A stretch of DNA of 6,034 bases, from contig JAGKWO010000094.1 of assembly GCA_021151835.1 (NCBI GenBank), forward strand, positions 1 through 6,034. Reading direction: 5' to 3'. Positions 6,004-6,034 of this stretch are shown piece after piece. Source of the DNA: Gammaproteobacteria bacterium. Lineage in GTDB: Bacteria; Pseudomonadota; Gammaproteobacteria; Pseudomonadales; Cellvibrionaceae. The notes beneath the pieces are model-generated. The model saw only the letters and a list, made by a program, of their open reading frames with translations. It did no database searches and was not told the origin of the DNA. Each line of letters starts with the position of its first letter. Position 1 is the stretch's first letter. A program made the position numbers and the translations under genes.

Positions 6004-6034
6004 TTATAAAAACCTGCTTAGTAAAAGTTAAATT

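Overview
The window looks like part of a plant-polysaccharide degradation locus from a Gram-negative, mid-GC bacterium. Secreted proteins with Sec-type signal peptides, a CE1-type esterase, a PA14-containing GH3 enzyme and Pseudomonadota-style Shine-Dalgarno sites suggest a gammaproteobacterial degrader of the Cellvibrio/Saccharophagus kind. That placement is inferred from recalled protein style, not from a search. All genes are on the + strand.

Layout. (1) 1-600: the C-terminal 199 residues of a CE1/PHB-depolymerase-like esterase with its Ser-Asp-His triad; the 5' end lies outside the window. (2) 599-754: a second, diverged C-terminal tail of the same type of esterase, in another frame and without a body of its own. 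It is most likely a relic of a tandem paralogue. A hairpin covers its stop codon, and a good intrinsic terminator (786-810) closes the block. (3) 811-996: promoter region with a near-palindrome at 900-914. (4) 997-2019: a secreted alpha/beta-hydrolase of the HGGGW/GDSAGG type, probably a carbohydrate esterase. (5) 2097-4760: a large exported GH3 glycosidase (beta-xylosidase/beta-glucosidase type) with a PA14 insertion and a C-terminal FnIII-like domain. It lies 77 nt after the esterase, so the two probably form an operon, which ends in a 12-bp stem-loop. (6) 4761-5352: about 590 nt of AT-rich non-coding DNA with short repeats, a hairpin and candidate promoter/operator sites. (7) 5353-6003: a GntR-family regulator with an FCD-like C-terminal domain that seems to lack the usual metal-binding histidines.

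How it may fit together (inference): the esterases would remove acyl groups (acetyl or feruloyl) from hemicellulose fragments, so that the GH3 exo-enzyme can release monosaccharides from the non-reducing ends. The GntR protein is a plausible sugar- or acid-responsive regulator. A 15-bp near-palindrome of the same design lies both in front of the esterase-GH3 pair and in front of the regulator gene, which hints at shared control. I did not find a clearly new type of system. The points most worth checking are the duplicated esterase tail, the metal-site-less FCD regulator and the paired palindromes.
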